Assembly: GCF_032102965.1 (NCBI RefSeq)
Contig: NZ_CP134880.1
Location: forward strand, 2,604,001-2,668,000
DNA length: 64,000 nucleotides
Reading direction: 5' to 3'
Source: Demequina capsici
Lineage (GTDB): Bacteria > Actinomycetota > Actinomycetes > Actinomycetales > Demequinaceae
Shown: positions 19,833-28,435 of the stretch, piece after piece
Position numbering within the stretch: the first letter of the stretch is position 1
How the letters are laid out: each line of letters begins with the position of its first letter
Position numbers and translations under genes: made by a program
Notes under the pieces: model-generated
What the model saw: the letters and a program-made list of their open reading frames with translations, nothing else
Database searches by the model: none
Told to the model about the DNA's origin: nothing

Positions 19833-21176
19833 TCAGGCCGCCGGCGCGATGCGTACGAGGGCCGACAACAGCTTGTCGGACCAGTTTCCGCCCCGGGGCT
19901 CGTAGACGTCTGCCAGCAGTCTAGAGACAAATTCCATGACTAGTGGACGAGGCAACCCGTACTTCACGCAGATGCTCATCACCGTCGGGTACTCGATCAG
20001 GGTCGCGAAGACACGGCCCAGCGAGTAGTAGCCGCCCAGGTCGTCCTTCATCATCCGGGCGTACGACGCCAGAGCGGCCTGGTACGCACGGTCGTCGTTG
20101 CCGGCGGCGCGGGCGGCGACGGCCGCCTCGGTGGCACGGCGCGCTGCCTGCATGGCGTACGCGATGCCCTCGCCGTTGAAGGGGTTGACCATGCCGCCGG
20201 AGTCGCCGACGAGCATCATGCCTGGCACATAGTGCGGCTGCCGGTTGAAGGCCATGGGGATGGCCGCGCCCTTGATCTGACCCACCTGCTCGCCGAGCTC
20301 CCAGTCGGCGGCGGAGTGGTCCAGCCAGTCGCGCATGAGCGCACGGTGATCCAGCCCGGACGGGGTGCCCTTGGCGCTGAGCGTGCCCAGGCCGACGTTG
20401 GCGGTGCCGTCGCCGAGCGGGAAGATCCAACCGTATCCGGGAAGCAGGTTCGAGCTGCCTCGCTCGCCCGACCAGATCTCGAGGTGGCCCTCCATCCACT
20501 CCTCCTCATGGCGGGGGGTCTCGATGTAGGTGCGGACGGCGACGCCCATGGGGCGGTTGACCTTGCGCTCGATGCCGAGCCCGAGCGCGAGGCGTGCGCT
20601 CACGCCGTCGGCGGAGATGATGAGGGGCGCCCGGTGCTCGACGGGGTCACCCACCTTGCGGCCCTTCTCGTCGGTCTCGCGGGCGATGACGCCGACGACG
20701 CGCGCCTCTCCCCCGGGCCGGACGGCGGCGGCGCGCTCGGCCGTGTCCTTGTCGACGACGAACTCGCCGTCGCCATCGCGGACGATCAGGGAGTCGACGT
20801 GCCAGCCCTCGCGGACGTCGGCGCCGGCGGCGCGCGCGTGCTGGGCGAGCCGGTGGTCGAACTGGGCGCGGGGAAGGCTGAGCCCGTAGTCCGGGAACGA
20901 CTCCAGGTCGTGCCATGGGAACTCGAGTCGATGCCCGCCGCCGACCATGCGCAGCCCGCGGTTGGGGATCCAGCCCTCGTCGCGCGGGGTCTCCAGCCCG
21001 ATGAGCTGCAGCTCCTTGACCGCGCGGGGCGTCAGGCCGTCGCCGCAGACCTTCTCACGCGGGTAGTGCGACTTCTCGAGCGCGATGACGTCGAAACCTT
21101 CGACCGCCAGGTAGCGGGCGGCGGCGGCGCCGCCCGGTCCGGCGCCGACGACGATCACATCCGCCTCAGTCCTCAC
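19833..21176 (-). CDS. Geranylgeranyl reductase family flavoprotein (likely MenJ-type)
   Basis: 447 aa. The N-terminal dinucleotide fold GAGPGG (residues 11-16), then EKSHYPREKVCGDGLTPRAV, and the later MLVGDSGGMVNPFNGEGIAYAM FAD-binding motif define the geranylgeranyl reductase family. In Mycobacterium tuberculosis the homologue MenJ beside nuo-type menaquinone genes saturates one isoprene unit of menaquinone. Here the gene directly precedes nuoA, a polyprenyl synthase closes the same operon, and men genes lie on the other side, so partial saturation of menaquinone is the likely role; archaeal-type lipid reduction is the alternative. A GTG start at 21176 lies 6 nt after a TAACCT box. Confidence 0.85.
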   Translation of the reverse strand: MRTEADVIVVGAGPGGAAAARYLAVEGFDVIALEKSHYPREKVCGDGLTPRAVKELQLIGLETPRDEGWIPNRGLRMVGGGHRLEFPWHDLESFPDYGLSLPRAQFDHRLAQHARAAGADVREGWHVDSLIVRDGDGEFVVDKDTAERAAAVRPGGEARVVGVIARETDEKGRKVGDPVEHRAPLIISADGVSARLALGLGIERKVNRPMGVAVRTYIETPRHEEEWMEGHLEIWSGERGSSNLLPGYGWIFPLGDGTANVGLGTLSAKGTPSGLDHRALMRDWLDHSAADWELGEQVGQIKGAAIPMAFNRQPHYVPGMMLVGDSGGMVNPFNGEGIAYAMQAARRATEAAVAARAAGNDDRAYQAALASYARMMKDDLGGYYSLGRVFATLIEYPTVMSICVKYGLPRPLVMEFVSRLLADVYEPRGGNWSDKLLSALVRIAPAA

Positions 21177-21182
21177 CCGCCT

Positions 21183-21188
21183 AGGTTA
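21183..21188 (-). promoter_or_regulatory. -10 box for flavoprotein-nuo operon
   Basis: TAACCT on the minus strand, 6 nt before the GTG at 21176. It implies a leaderless transcript that would lead the whole nuo operon. No -35 at good spacing was found; a TTGACA at 21216-21221 is 27 bp away. Confidence 0.5.
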
Positions 21189-21283
21189 GACGCCCCGCAC
21201 AAGTGCTCGATGACATGTCAATGCAACACCTGTATACGAAAGGGGCATGACGGCCGCCGTGCAGTCGTGCCGCGCGCCGGTCC

Positions 21284-21289
21284 TAGGCT
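21284..21289 (+). promoter_or_regulatory. -10 box for leaderless menF
   Basis: TAGGCT, followed after 6 nt by the GTG start of menF at 21296. Confidence 0.55.
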
Positions 21290-21295
21290 GAGGAC

Positions 21296-22561
21296 GTGAC
21301 CCTTCAGCTCCCCGCCATGCCGACGTTGGCTGCGCGCACCATCGCGGTCGACGCGCCTGAGGATCTGCTCGCGCTGATCCCTGACGGGGGCATGGCGTGG
21401 GTGCGTCGCGGCGACGGGATGATCGCGTGGGGCGAGGTGGCGCGGTTCGACTCGCGCGGCTCCTCTCGGATCGATGACGCTGCGACCTGGTGGCGGCGCC
21501 TCACCCGTCATGCGGTGGTGAGGGACGACGTGCACGTGCGCGGGTCCGGCCTCGTCGCCTTCGGCTCGTTCTCCTTCGCCGACGCCTCCGTGCACGGCGG
21601 CACCCTGATCGTTCCCCGCTTCATCCTGGGCGTGCGCGAGGGACGCGGCTTCCTCACCGAGATCTCAGACGACGGCGCTCACGGCCATGCGCCCAACCTC
21701 GCCTCCGCGCTCGGCACGACCACCCCTGCGGCCCCTCTTCCTCGGCTCACCGAGGAGGACGGCGACCGCGACGCGTGGAACGCCGCCGTCGAGTCCGCCG
21801 TGGCACGCATCCGGGCGGGCGAGGTGGACAAGGTGGTGCTGGCCCGCGCGGTCGGCGCCCACGCGGACTCTCCCGTGGACCCGCGCTCGCTGATGCCGTA
21901 CCTCGCCAGGGAGTACGACGGCTGCTGGACCTTCCACGTGGACGGCCTCGTGGGCGCCACGCCCGAGCTGCTCGCCCGCGTGGACCATGGGTTGGTCACC
22001 TCGCGGGTGCTCGCGGGGACGATCCGGCGCACCGGCGACGCGACAGCGGACCTGGCGCGCGCCGCCTCGCTCGCGCACTCGTCGAAGGACCGGGAGGAGC
22101 ACGCGTTCGCGGTGCGCTCGGTCACCCAGGTGCTCGCCTCGCATTGCGCGTCGGTGAACGTGCCGGACGAGCCGTTCGTGCTGCACCTGCCGAACGTGAT
22201 GCACCTGGCCACCGACATCACCGGCTCGCTGGACCATGCGGCGACCGTGCTGGAGCTCGTGCGCGAGCTGCACCCCAGCGCGGCGGTCTGCGGCACGCCC
22301 ACGCTTGCGGCCGCGCGCCTCATCGACTCGCTCGAGGGCTTGGACCGCGGTCGCTACGCCGGCCCGGTGGGGTGGATCGACGGTGCAGGCGACGGCGAGT
22401 GGTGCATCGGCCTGCGGTCAGCGGAGATCGACGCGGACGACCCGCGCCAGGTGAGGATGTTCGCCGGCTGCGGGATCGTCGCCGCGTCGGAGCCCGCCTC
22501 GGAGTGGGCCGAATCCGAGGCGAAGCTGGAGCCGATGCGCCACGCGCTCCGCCTCGGCTGA
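21296..22561 (+). CDS. menF: Isochorismate synthase
   Basis: 421 aa chorismate-utilising enzyme. The core has AVESAVARIRAGEVDKVVLAR, the AGTIRRTGD turn, the VTDITGSLDHAATVLELVREL-like segment and the C-terminal GPVGWIDGAGDGEWCIGLRS. It converts chorismate to isochorismate, the first committed step of menaquinone synthesis; entC for a siderophore is excluded by the surrounding men genes rather than by sequence. It is divergent from the flavoprotein-nuo operon across 119 bases and converges on the gene ending at 22568. Confidence 0.9.
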   Translation: MTLQLPAMPTLAARTIAVDAPEDLLALIPDGGMAWVRRGDGMIAWGEVARFDSRGSSRIDDAATWWRRLTRHAVVRDDVHVRGSGLVAFGSFSFADASVHGGTLIVPRFILGVREGRGFLTEISDDGAHGHAPNLASALGTTTPAAPLPRLTEEDGDRDAWNAAVESAVARIRAGEVDKVVLARAVGAHADSPVDPRSLMPYLAREYDGCWTFHVDGLVGATPELLARVDHGLVTSRVLAGTIRRTGDATADLARAASLAHSSKDREEHAFAVRSVTQVLASHCASVNVPDEPFVLHLPNVMHLATDITGSLDHAATVLELVRELHPSAAVCGTPTLAAARLIDSLEGLDRGRYAGPVGWIDGAGDGEWCIGLRSAEIDADDPRQVRMFAGCGIVAASEPASEWAESEAKLEPMRHALRLG

Positions 22562-22567
22562 CCCTGC

Positions 22568-23686
22568 TTAGCCTGCCGCGACCACCTGCACGAAGCCCGA
22601 GTACCCGTCGGGCACGTTGACCACGCCTGAGAGCCGCCCCGTGGGGCGGACGAGCACCACCTGCGCGGCGGTGCCGTCGTCCCCGGGGGACCACAGGGCG
22701 AGGGCCGTGCCGGTGAAGATCCCAGCGGTCGCCTTGGCGGCCCCCTCGGGGAGCGCCCACTTGAGCGTGCCGTCGATCCCGTAGACGCTGCCCGCGACCA
22801 GGATCCGCGAGCCCGACACCGCGAACGCCAGGCCGCCCGCCGCAGGCACGGTCGCGGCGGACGCGTAGGTCGCGGTGGTCGGTTCCAGGGCCCACACCGT
22901 GGTCTGGTCGTCGGCGCACACGACGATCGCCTGCCTGTCCGCGTCCCACGCCTCGGGCTCGCACGCGGAGCCCCCGAGCGGCGCGCCCGAGGACACGTCG
23001 TCCGCGCCGGCGGTCGAGGCGACGATCGACGACGGCGCGCTGCCGATCGCGGTGAGCGCCGTCGTGCCGTCCGCGCTGGACACCAGGCCGTGCCGATCCG
23101 CAGCGTCGCCCAGCCTGGTGGCGGTGCCGTCGACCGTCGACACGGCGTCGACCGTGCGGCTGCCTGCCGGTCCGGACTCCACGAGGATCTGTGTCGCGTC
23201 CGCTCCTGCCGGCACGGCGACCACCGGATCCTGCCAGCCGGCGCCCAGCGAGGCCGCGTCACCCGTGGCGAGCGCGACCGTCCGCAGCGTCCCGTCCGAC
23301 GGGTCGAGCACCACGGCACGTCCGTCGGCGAGCATCGCGAGCAGCCGCGAGCCTGCCGGCAGGACGGGCCCCAGGTACAGCCCGCCCGACGGGTCGACCG
23401 CGGCGAGCGTGACCGCACCGGACCCGTCCACGAGCGTGGTCACCACCCAGCCCTCGCCCATCGCGGCGACCACGGAGTCGTCCAGTCCCGGGAGCGCCGT
23501 CGCAGTGGGCGAGGGCGACGACGTGTCCGAGCTGGAGACGCTCGGCGCCGTGGCCGACGCCGACGGCACACCGGATCCGCCGGCATCGCCCCACGGATAC
23601 GTGAGGGCCCACAGGCTGCCGATCACGACGAGGCCCAGCACGACCGTCCAGGCGATCCAGAATCGGGGCCCGCGCAAGGGACGCAT
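22568..23686 (-). CDS. Membrane-anchored protein, possibly beta-propeller, in men operon
   Basis: 372 aa, no family recognised. Residues 8-30 form a signal-anchor helix (FWIAWTVVLGLVVIGSLWAL), followed by a Ser/Thr/Pro-rich linker to about residue 65, then about 300 residues outside the cell with recurring Gly-Ser-Ala-Asp strands suggesting a WD40- or quinoprotein-like repeat fold. Its ATG shares a base with the menD stop (TGATG), so it is the last gene of a menC-menD operon. No quinone-related motif is visible. Role unknown. Confidence 0.65.
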   Translation of the reverse strand: MRPLRGPRFWIAWTVVLGLVVIGSLWALTYPWGDAGGSGVPSASATAPSVSSSDTSSPSPTATALPGLDDSVVAAMGEGWVVTTLVDGSGAVTLAAVDPSGGLYLGPVLPAGSRLLAMLADGRAVVLDPSDGTLRTVALATGDAASLGAGWQDPVVAVPAGADATQILVESGPAGSRTVDAVSTVDGTATRLGDAADRHGLVSSADGTTALTAIGSAPSSIVASTAGADDVSSGAPLGGSACEPEAWDADRQAIVVCADDQTTVWALEPTTATYASAATVPAAGGLAFAVSGSRILVAGSVYGIDGTLKWALPEGAAKATAGIFTGTALALWSPGDDGTAAQVVLVRPTGRLSGVVNVPDGYSGFVQVVAAG

Positions 23687-25401
23687 CAGGCGCCCCGCCG
23701 CTCATCACCGTCGGCTCCGGCGCCGGCTCCCGGGAGCAGCACCTCGACGATCTCCACGCCGGCAGGGGCCGGAGCGAGCGCGGCACGCAGCGACTCCGCA
23801 TCCGACACCTCGGCGTAGGACGCGCCGTACGCGGCCGCGATCGGCGCGAGGTTCACCCCGTGCGGGGTGGTGAAGACCCGCTCCACGTTCGCAGGATCGG
23901 CACCCGAATGCTCGAGCATGCCGAAGATCCGCCCGCCGCCGTCGTTCACCACGACGATCCGCAGATCCGGTCGGCGCTCACGCGGGCCGACCAGCAGGCC
24001 ACCCACGTCGTGCAGGAACGTCACGTCGCCCATCACCGCCGTCACGGGACGATCGGAGGCCAGCGCAGCGCCCATCGCGGTGGACACCGTGCCGTCGATG
24101 CCGGCCAGGCCGCGGTTCGCGATCAGGACCGGCGCGGAGGCCGGGTCCCACGCGGGCGCCACGCGGTCGAGCGCGCGGATGCTGCCCGACGAGCCGACCA
24201 CGCACAGGTCGCCTGCAGCGAGCGATGCGGCGAGCTCCACGGCGACGGCGTCGGCGCCCCACGGGTCGGGCCGCGGGGCCGGAGCGGCCTGCCAGTAGCC
24301 CAGCCACACGTCGTCCGGCGCCGGGGCGTCCTTCGCGAGCTGGAACCACTCGTCCGGCACGGTCTCCTCGACCCTCGTCGCGTGACGCGGCGCCTCCTTC
24401 CAACGGGCCCCGTGCGCCGCGATCCGGAGATCCTTCGCCTTGCCGATCAGCTCCTGCACCTCACGCGTCAAGGTGGGCCGTCCCACCACCACGACGATCG
24501 TCGCCTCGCCTGCCACGGTGCGTCCGCGGTCGGAACGGAGGAACGCCAGATAGCCCGGGATGCAGCATTCGCCCGCGCGCGCGCCGGAGGTCGGCTCGGC
24601 GAGCAGCGGCCACCGATGCGTCTCCGCCAGCCGCCGGGCGTCGTCGCCCGCGCCGTCGCCCGCGATGACGATGCCGCGCCTCTTGGCGGGCAGAGGCGCA
24701 GGTCCGCCGACGAAAGCGTCGAAGATGCCCGATGCCCTCCACCTGCCTCGCGGCTCAGGCTCACGGTGCGAGATCAGCACGGGCCACGGACCGCCGTCGT
24801 CCTGCAGCGGCGCCCGGAAGTCGAGGTTGAGGTGCACGGGACCCTTGCCGGGCAAGGTGTCATGCTCGCTCTCCGTGCCCATCGCCGCGTCCACCGCGCG
24901 CGCGGCCATGCGGGCGGCGCGACCGTCGCCCTCCCGCTCCGTGGGAGCCGCAGACTCGACCGACCAGCGCACGAAGGAGTCGAACAGGCCCACCTGATCG
25001 GTGGTCTGGTTGGCGCCCACGCCCTTGAGCTCGCCGGGGCGGTCGGCCGTCAGGAGCAGCAGCGGCACCCCCGAGTGGTGCGCCTCCATGACCGCCGGCA
25101 TCAGGTTGCCGACCGCGGTGCCCGACGTGGTGACGATCGCGACAGGCGCGGCCTCGCCTGCAGCCGCGCGCGCCTTCGCGATGCCGAGCGCCAGGAAGCC
25201 CGCGGCACGTTCGTCGATGCGCACATGCAGCTCGATCTCCGGAGCGTTCTCGGGGCGGTCGGGCCTGGCAGCGGCCGCGAGCGCATGCGCCAGCGGTCCC
25301 GAGCGGGAGCCCGGGCACAGCACATAGTCACGCACGCCGTGCAGGGCCAGCCCGGCGATCAGCTCGCGCGAGAACGCGGCCGACGGGAACGTGCCGGTCA
25401 C
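23686..25401 (-). CDS. menD: SEPHCHC synthase (MenD)
   Basis: 571 aa thiamine-diphosphate enzyme joining isochorismate and 2-oxoglutarate. I start at the GTG at 25399-25401, which overlaps the menC stop as GTGA; a longer frame upstream only shadows menC. Signatures: RELIAGLALHGVRDYVLCPG, then SRSGPLAHAL at the N-terminus, TSGTAVGNLMPAVMEAHHSG in the PYR domain, ANRGLAGIDGTVSTAMGAAL and GDVTFLHDVGGLL in the PP domain, and VNDGGGRIFGMLEH. All expected domains are present. Confidence 0.95.
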   Translation of the reverse strand: MTGTFPSAAFSRELIAGLALHGVRDYVLCPGSRSGPLAHALAAAARPDRPENAPEIELHVRIDERAAGFLALGIAKARAAAGEAAPVAIVTTSGTAVGNLMPAVMEAHHSGVPLLLLTADRPGELKGVGANQTTDQVGLFDSFVRWSVESAAPTEREGDGRAARMAARAVDAAMGTESEHDTLPGKGPVHLNLDFRAPLQDDGGPWPVLISHREPEPRGRWRASGIFDAFVGGPAPLPAKRRGIVIAGDGAGDDARRLAETHRWPLLAEPTSGARAGECCIPGYLAFLRSDRGRTVAGEATIVVVVGRPTLTREVQELIGKAKDLRIAAHGARWKEAPRHATRVEETVPDEWFQLAKDAPAPDDVWLGYWQAAPAPRPDPWGADAVAVELAASLAAGDLCVVGSSGSIRALDRVAPAWDPASAPVLIANRGLAGIDGTVSTAMGAALASDRPVTAVMGDVTFLHDVGGLLVGPRERRPDLRIVVVNDGGGRIFGMLEHSGADPANVERVFTTPHGVNLAPIAAAYGASYAEVSDAESLRAALAPAPAGVEIVEVLLPGAGAGADGDERRGA

Positions 25402-26285
25402 ACGATCACCTCCAGCGGCCGCAGGCGCATCTCGCCATCCACAGGGACCAACGGTTCGGACACCGTGTCCGCTGCCAGCAGCGCGCTCGTGCCCAGACCG
25501 CAGGCATACGGAAGGCGATCGACCGCGAGCGCGAGCGCCAGGCCCGCAGCGAGCCCCACCGACGACTCCATGGCGCTCGAGACGACGATCGGCACGTCGT
25601 AGCGGTCCACCACGTCCAGGCATACGCGTACGCCGCCCATCGGGGCCGCCTTGAGGACCAGGATGTCCGCAGCGCCCAGGCGCATCACCTCGTCGGCGTC
25701 GCCGGGGATCCGTACCGACTCGTCGGCGGCCACCAGCACGTGCGTGTGGCGTCGCACCTCCGCCAGCTCCGCGGCCGTGCGGCACGGCTGCTCCACGTAC
25801 TCCAGTCCGCCCCCGCCCCCTGCGCGCGCCGCCGCGTCCAGCTCCTTCAGCGACCTCACCGCCGTGTCGACGTCCCAGGCGCCGTTCGCGTCCACCCGCA
25901 CCCTGCCTGCCGGCCCGAGCGCACGCGCGACCGCTTCGACGCGCCGCACGTCGTCCTTCAGCGACACGGTGCCTGCGACCTTGACCTTGGCGGTCGTGCA
26001 GCCGTTCGCCACGGCCAGCTGGGCGGCGCGTCCGGCGGGAAGCTCCGGGACGATGCTGTTGACGGGAACGCTGTCCCGCACCGCGGCTGGCCACAGGCCG
26101 TTCGCGGCCTCCATGGCGGCCGCCCACCACCTCGACGCCCGGCCGGGTGTGTAGTCGGCGAACGGCGAGTACTCGCCCCACGCGTCGGATCCGTCGGGTG
26201 CCGTACCCCTCACGAGGACTCCCGAGCGTTCCGTCACCCCTCGAAAGCGAGTGGACAGCGGCACGCGGAAGGGGCGGAACTCCAT
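25398..26285 (-). CDS. menC: o-Succinylbenzoate synthase
   Basis: 295 aa enolase-superfamily enzyme that dehydrates SHCHC to o-succinylbenzoate. The catalytic Lys lies in TAKVKVAG, metal ligands in VRVDANGAWDV, EYVEQPCR and ADESVR, and the second Lys in ILVLKAAPMGG. A GTG two codons upstream (26291) opens the frame, but a TAGGCT box at 26292-26297 sits directly against it and would place the RNA start at the ATG at 26285; I prefer that ATG. It is divergent from menB and starts the menC-menD-lipoprotein operon. Confidence 0.92.
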   Translation of the reverse strand: MEFRPFRVPLSTRFRGVTERSGVLVRGTAPDGSDAWGEYSPFADYTPGRASRWWAAAMEAANGLWPAAVRDSVPVNSIVPELPAGRAAQLAVANGCTTAKVKVAGTVSLKDDVRRVEAVARALGPAGRVRVDANGAWDVDTAVRSLKELDAAARAGGGGGLEYVEQPCRTAAELAEVRRHTHVLVAADESVRIPGDADEVMRLGAADILVLKAAPMGGVRVCLDVVDRYDVPIVVSSAMESSVGLAAGLALALAVDRLPYACGLGTSALLAADTVSEPLVPVDGEMRLRPLEVIV

Positions 26286-26291
26286 GAGCAC

Positions 26292-26297
26292 AGCCTA
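26292..26297 (-). promoter_or_regulatory. -10 box for leaderless menC
   Basis: TAGGCT on the minus strand, 6 nt before the ATG at 26285. It argues against the upstream GTG start. Confidence 0.5.
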
Positions 26298-26353
26298 GGC
26301 GGGACGGTCGGTGGCGCGATGCCGACGGACCAGCCTGCGGACTGGCAGCCGAC

Positions 26354-26359
26354 TACCCT
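26354..26359 (+). promoter_or_regulatory. -10 box for leaderless menB
   Basis: TACCCT, followed after 6 nt by the ATG at 26366. Confidence 0.5.
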
Positions 26360-26365
26360 GGCGGC

Positions 26366-27295
26366 ATGAGCGAGATCCCCACCCAGGTGTCGGACCTGAT
26401 GGATCCCACGCAGTGGCGTGCGATCGACGGCTTCCCTGATGCGGACATCACCTACCACCGCTGGGTGGCGCGGACCGAGGACGGCGAGCGGGACCTTCCG
26501 GCCGTGCGCATCGCATTCAACCGGCCGGAGGTGCGCAACGCCTTCCGCCCGCAGACGGTGGACGAGCTCTACCGGACGATCGACCATGCCCGGCAGACCG
26601 TGGACGTCGCCGCGATCATCCTCACCGGCAACGGCCCGGCGGCCGACGGCGTGCACGCCTTCTGCTCAGGCGGCGACCAGCGCATCCGCGGACGCGACGG
26701 CTACCTCTACGAAGGATCGGCCACCGACGCCCCCGCCTACGGCGGACGTCTGCACATCCTCGAGGTGCAGCGGCTCATGCGGAACTCGCCGAAGGTCACC
26801 ATCGCGGCCGTCAACGGCTGGGCGGCCGGCGGCGGGCACTCGCTTCACGTGGTCGCGGACCTGTCCCTCGCGTCGAAGGAGCACGCGCGCTTCAAGCAGA
26901 CCGACGCGAACGTCGGCAGCTTCGACGCCGGCTACGGTTCCGCGCTGCTCGCCCGCCAGGTGGGCGACAAGCGGGCGCGCGAGATCTTCTTCCTGGCGCG
27001 CGAGTACTCGGCTGCGGACGCCGAGGCGTGGGGCGCGGTCAACGAGGCCGTCCCGCACGCGGAGCTCGAGTCGAAGGCGCTCGAGTACGCGGCGATGGTC
27101 GCCACCAAGTCCCCGCAGGCGATCAGGATGCTGAAGTTCGCGTTCAACCTGGCGGATGACGGACTGGCAGGTCAGCAGGTGTTCGCCGGCGAGGCGACAC
27201 GCATGGCGTACATGACGGATGAGGCGCAGGAGGGACGCGACGCGTTCCTGCAGCACCGCCAGCCGGACTGGACGCGCTTCCCCTACGCGTACTGA
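26366..27295 (+). CDS. menB: 1,4-Dihydroxy-2-naphthoyl-CoA synthase
   Basis: 309 aa crotonase-fold enzyme that closes the naphthoquinone ring from o-succinylbenzoyl-CoA. Signatures: IAFNRPEVRNAFRPQTVDEL, FCSGGDQRIRGRDGY, INGWAAGGGHSLHVVADLSL-like oxyanion hole (AVNGWAAGGGHSLHVVADLS), and QTDANVGSFDAGYGSALLAR. The C-terminal QEGRDAFLQHRQPDWTRFPY matches the family end, so it is complete. It transcribes away from menC. Confidence 0.97.
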   Translation: MSEIPTQVSDLMDPTQWRAIDGFPDADITYHRWVARTEDGERDLPAVRIAFNRPEVRNAFRPQTVDELYRTIDHARQTVDVAAIILTGNGPAADGVHAFCSGGDQRIRGRDGYLYEGSATDAPAYGGRLHILEVQRLMRNSPKVTIAAVNGWAAGGGHSLHVVADLSLASKEHARFKQTDANVGSFDAGYGSALLARQVGDKRAREIFFLAREYSAADAEAWGAVNEAVPHAELESKALEYAAMVATKSPQAIRMLKFAFNLADDGLAGQQVFAGEATRMAYMTDEAQEGRDAFLQHRQPDWTRFPYAY

Positions 27296-27330
27296 CCCCG
27301 CCGCGGTGCGCGGTCGCCGCGTGCGGGATG

Positions 27331-28401
27331 TCAGGAGATGCCGACGGTTCCGGACTCCGGCACCAGCTCCACCCACGTCTGGCCCGGCATCAGCGACACG
27401 TCCTGGCCGTCCGCCTGCATCACGATCGGGTCGCGCATGCCGTTCTTGGACCACGTGATCTCGATCGCCTTGTCACCGGAGACGAGCCAGCCGCTGCCGC
27501 TCTCGCCCGCGAGCAGGGTCTCAGGCACCTCGGCGCCGCCGCCCGACGAGTTGTAGGTGATCTTGACGCGCAGCACCACCACGTTCGTCGCGGAGATCTG
27601 CGTGCCGTCGGTGGTCCGGTGGGCGTCGCCCCACTCGTAGCGCTTCCACAGGCTGGTGGTCGGGTCCCACGTCCAGCTGGGGTGCGAGTATCCCGACAGC
27701 ACCAGGTCGATCTGGCTCGCCGTCGAGCCCGACTTCTGCGCCGTCGCATACGCGTCCGGGTATGCGAAGTCCCACTGCGCCGGCGGCGCGGGGTCGTCGG
27801 ACGAGGTCTGCTCGTAGATCTTGTCCAGGTGCGCGTGAAGATTGTGCGGCGCGGGCTTGTCCTGGGTCCGGTAGAAGCCGTAGTCGCCCAGGTCCTGCGT
27901 GATCTGCTCGATCCCGGCGGCGGAGTTCTGGCTGATGAAGCCGGGCTGGGCGCCCGAGAAGACGAGCGGGCCGAGCAGGGGGCCCACGATGTTCTTGTCC
28001 ATGGGCCGCATGGAGCGGACCGGGCCGACCGAGTCAGGGATCGTCGAGTGGTACACCGCGACCAGGCGGGCGATGCCTCCCTCGACGTACTCCTCGTAGA
28101 CGATGTCCGCGTACTGGAGGTTCTCCTGCGGCCGGCCCTCGCTCGAGTTCTCGATCTTCACCGAGAGCGCGGGCCTGGACAGGTCCTCCTCGGAAGCCGA
28201 TGTGGCGTCGAGACCGGTGAGCGGCCACACGACGGCCGGCCTCGGGTCGGCGGGCGGCGACGGGACGTCCCCGCGGACGCCCTCAGCCGAGTAGCTGAGA
28301 CTCACCGGCGGGGACGTCTCCACCGCCGGCGCGCACGCCGCCAAGAGCAGTGCCACGGCCGTCGCCATGGCGGCCCCACCCCGAACCCGCATGCTGGTCA
28401 C
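27331..28401 (-). CDS. DUF3048 (YerB-like) lipoprotein
   Basis: 356 aa. A signal peptide ends in a lipobox (VALLLAACAPA, Cys near 23), so it should be anchored on the outer face of the membrane. The DUF3048 core is clear: SVKIENSSEGRPQENLQYAD, IVYEEYVEGGIARLVAVYHS, and GPVRSMRPMDKNIVGPLLGP. The second half is the C-terminal DUF3048 domain. Function is unknown. A GTG start at 28401 lies 6 nt after TATGCT, back to back with the menE promoter. It sits between menB and menE but on the opposite strand, so it is not part of a men operon. Confidence 0.88.
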   Translation of the reverse strand: MTSMRVRGGAAMATAVALLLAACAPAVETSPPVSLSYSAEGVRGDVPSPPADPRPAVVWPLTGLDATSASEEDLSRPALSVKIENSSEGRPQENLQYADIVYEEYVEGGIARLVAVYHSTIPDSVGPVRSMRPMDKNIVGPLLGPLVFSGAQPGFISQNSAAGIEQITQDLGDYGFYRTQDKPAPHNLHAHLDKIYEQTSSDDPAPPAQWDFAYPDAYATAQKSGSTASQIDLVLSGYSHPSWTWDPTTSLWKRYEWGDAHRTTDGTQISATNVVVLRVKITYNSSGGGAEVPETLLAGESGSGWLVSGDKAIEITWSKNGMRDPIVMQADGQDVSLMPGQTWVELVPESGTVGIS

Positions 28402-28407
28402 CTCGCC

Positions 28408-28413
28408 AGCATA
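28408..28413 (-). promoter_or_regulatory. -10 box for leaderless DUF3048 gene
   Basis: TATGCT on the minus strand, 6 nt before the GTG at 28401; 9 bp from the opposing menE -10 box. Confidence 0.5.
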
Positions 28414-28422
28414 GGTGGGACC

Positions 28423-28428
28423 TAGGCT
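28423..28428 (+). promoter_or_regulatory. -10 box for leaderless menE
   Basis: TAGGCT, 7 nt before the ATG at 28436. Confidence 0.5.
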
Positions 28429-28435
28429 TGATCCG

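Noticed and set aside
21216..21221. TTGACA as -35 for the flavoprotein-nuo promoter
   Set aside because: The spacer to TAACCT is 27 bp, too long for a normal promoter.
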